In this document: piece after piece, positions 5,720 through 5,880 of the stretch
How positions within the stretch are numbered: position 1 is the first letter of the stretch
How the letters are laid out: each line of letters begins with the position of its first letter
Assembly: GCA_002497345.1 (NCBI GenBank)
Contig: DANS01000034.1
Coordinates: 1,311-7,190, forward strand
From: Thermoproteus sp. UBA157
GTDB lineage: Archaea; Thermoproteota; Thermoprotei; Thermoproteales; Thermoproteaceae
Length of the DNA: 5,880 nt
Reading direction: 5' to 3'
Notes under the pieces: model-generated
What the model was told of the DNA's origin: nothing
Seen by the model: the letters and a program-made list of their open reading frames with translations, nothing else
The model's database searches: none
Program-made: the position numbers and the translations under genes

Positions 5720-5880
5720 ATGGTAGATAGGGGAGTTATACTGCGGAAGAAATGGTCCCACATAATTCCGGTGGTGTGGATCGCCTATCTGCTCGCCTTC
5801 ATAGACAGAGTGAACTTGGGCATAGCCTCCTTGGGGATGAAGCAGAGCTTGGGCCTTACCGATGCCGACTTCGGCCTCGC
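5720..5880 (+). CDS. MFS permease, anion:cation symporter (ACS) type, N-terminal part
   Basis: Only the first 53 residues are in the window; the gene runs off the right edge. The start MVDRGVILRKKW is a basic cytoplasmic N-terminus. A first membrane helix follows from about residue 15, ending in the signature YLLAFIDRVNLGIA (Asp29-Arg30-Val31-Asn32). Next comes SLGMKQSLGLTDADFGLA, the typical link from helix 1 to helix 2 in the ACS family of the major facilitator superfamily. Members import organic or sugar acids such as hexuronates, galactonate, tartrate and phthalate, usually with protons. An in-frame stop at 5696-5698 leaves the ATG at 5720 as the natural start. A sugar-acid substrate would suit the aldose-oxidising operon nearby, but the gene is separately transcribed and the substrate cannot be read from this fragment. 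Confidence 0.82.
   Translation, partial: MVDRGVILRKKWSHIIPVVWIAYLLAFIDRVNLGIASLGMKQSLGLTDADFGL

Overview
The window reads as a hyperthermophilic crenarchaeon, most likely of the Thermoproteales (Thermoproteus-like). The supporting signs are GC-rich coding DNA that favours AGG for Arg and ATA for Ile, ATGA stop/start overlaps, AT-rich gaps with archaeal TATA/BRE-like elements very close to start codons, and an archaeal glucose dehydrogenase beside a CutABC-type molybdenum aldehyde oxidoreductase. The lineage is inferred from style and gene content; no marker gene is present.

Left part (1-4643, + strand): after a scrap of an unidentified upstream reading frame and a short AT-rich promoter-like stretch come four tightly packed genes. 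They are a zinc-dependent MDR-family glucose/aldose 1-dehydrogenase (103-1149), then the FAD subunit (1172-2011), the 2x[2Fe-2S] subunit (2008-2454) and the molybdopterin subunit (2451-4643) of a xanthine-oxidase-family aldehyde oxidoreductase. Gaps are 22 bp, -4 and -4 bp, so this is almost certainly one operon. The enzymes fit the non-phosphorylative or branched Entner-Doudoroff route. The dehydrogenase oxidises glucose (or another aldose) to the lactone/aldonate. Dehydratase and aldolase steps, not encoded here, would give pyruvate and glyceraldehyde (or glycolaldehyde from pentoses). The three-subunit enzyme would then oxidise that aldehyde to glycerate (or glycolate).

Right part (4624-5576, - strand): a GTG-started PaaI-like hotdog thioesterase is followed, through an ATGA overlap and a strong Shine-Dalgarno, by a six-helix rhomboid-family membrane protease. 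The rhomboid gene converges on the large oxidoreductase subunit gene, and the two coding regions overlap by 20 bp.

Right edge (5577-5880): a 143-bp AT-rich divergent intergenic region carries two copies of the palindrome TTTCGAAA exactly 31 bp apart and a TATA-like box for each direction. It leads into the first 53 residues of an MFS permease of the anion:cation symporter type, cut by the window end.

Most of the window is recognisable central metabolism. I see no convincing new system. The items most worth a second look are the paired palindromes in the divergent promoter region, the coupled thioesterase-rhomboid pair with an altered rhomboid motif, and the reduced structural-zinc lobe of the dehydrogenase. 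No tRNA, rRNA, CRISPR, insertion sequence or convincing terminator was seen.
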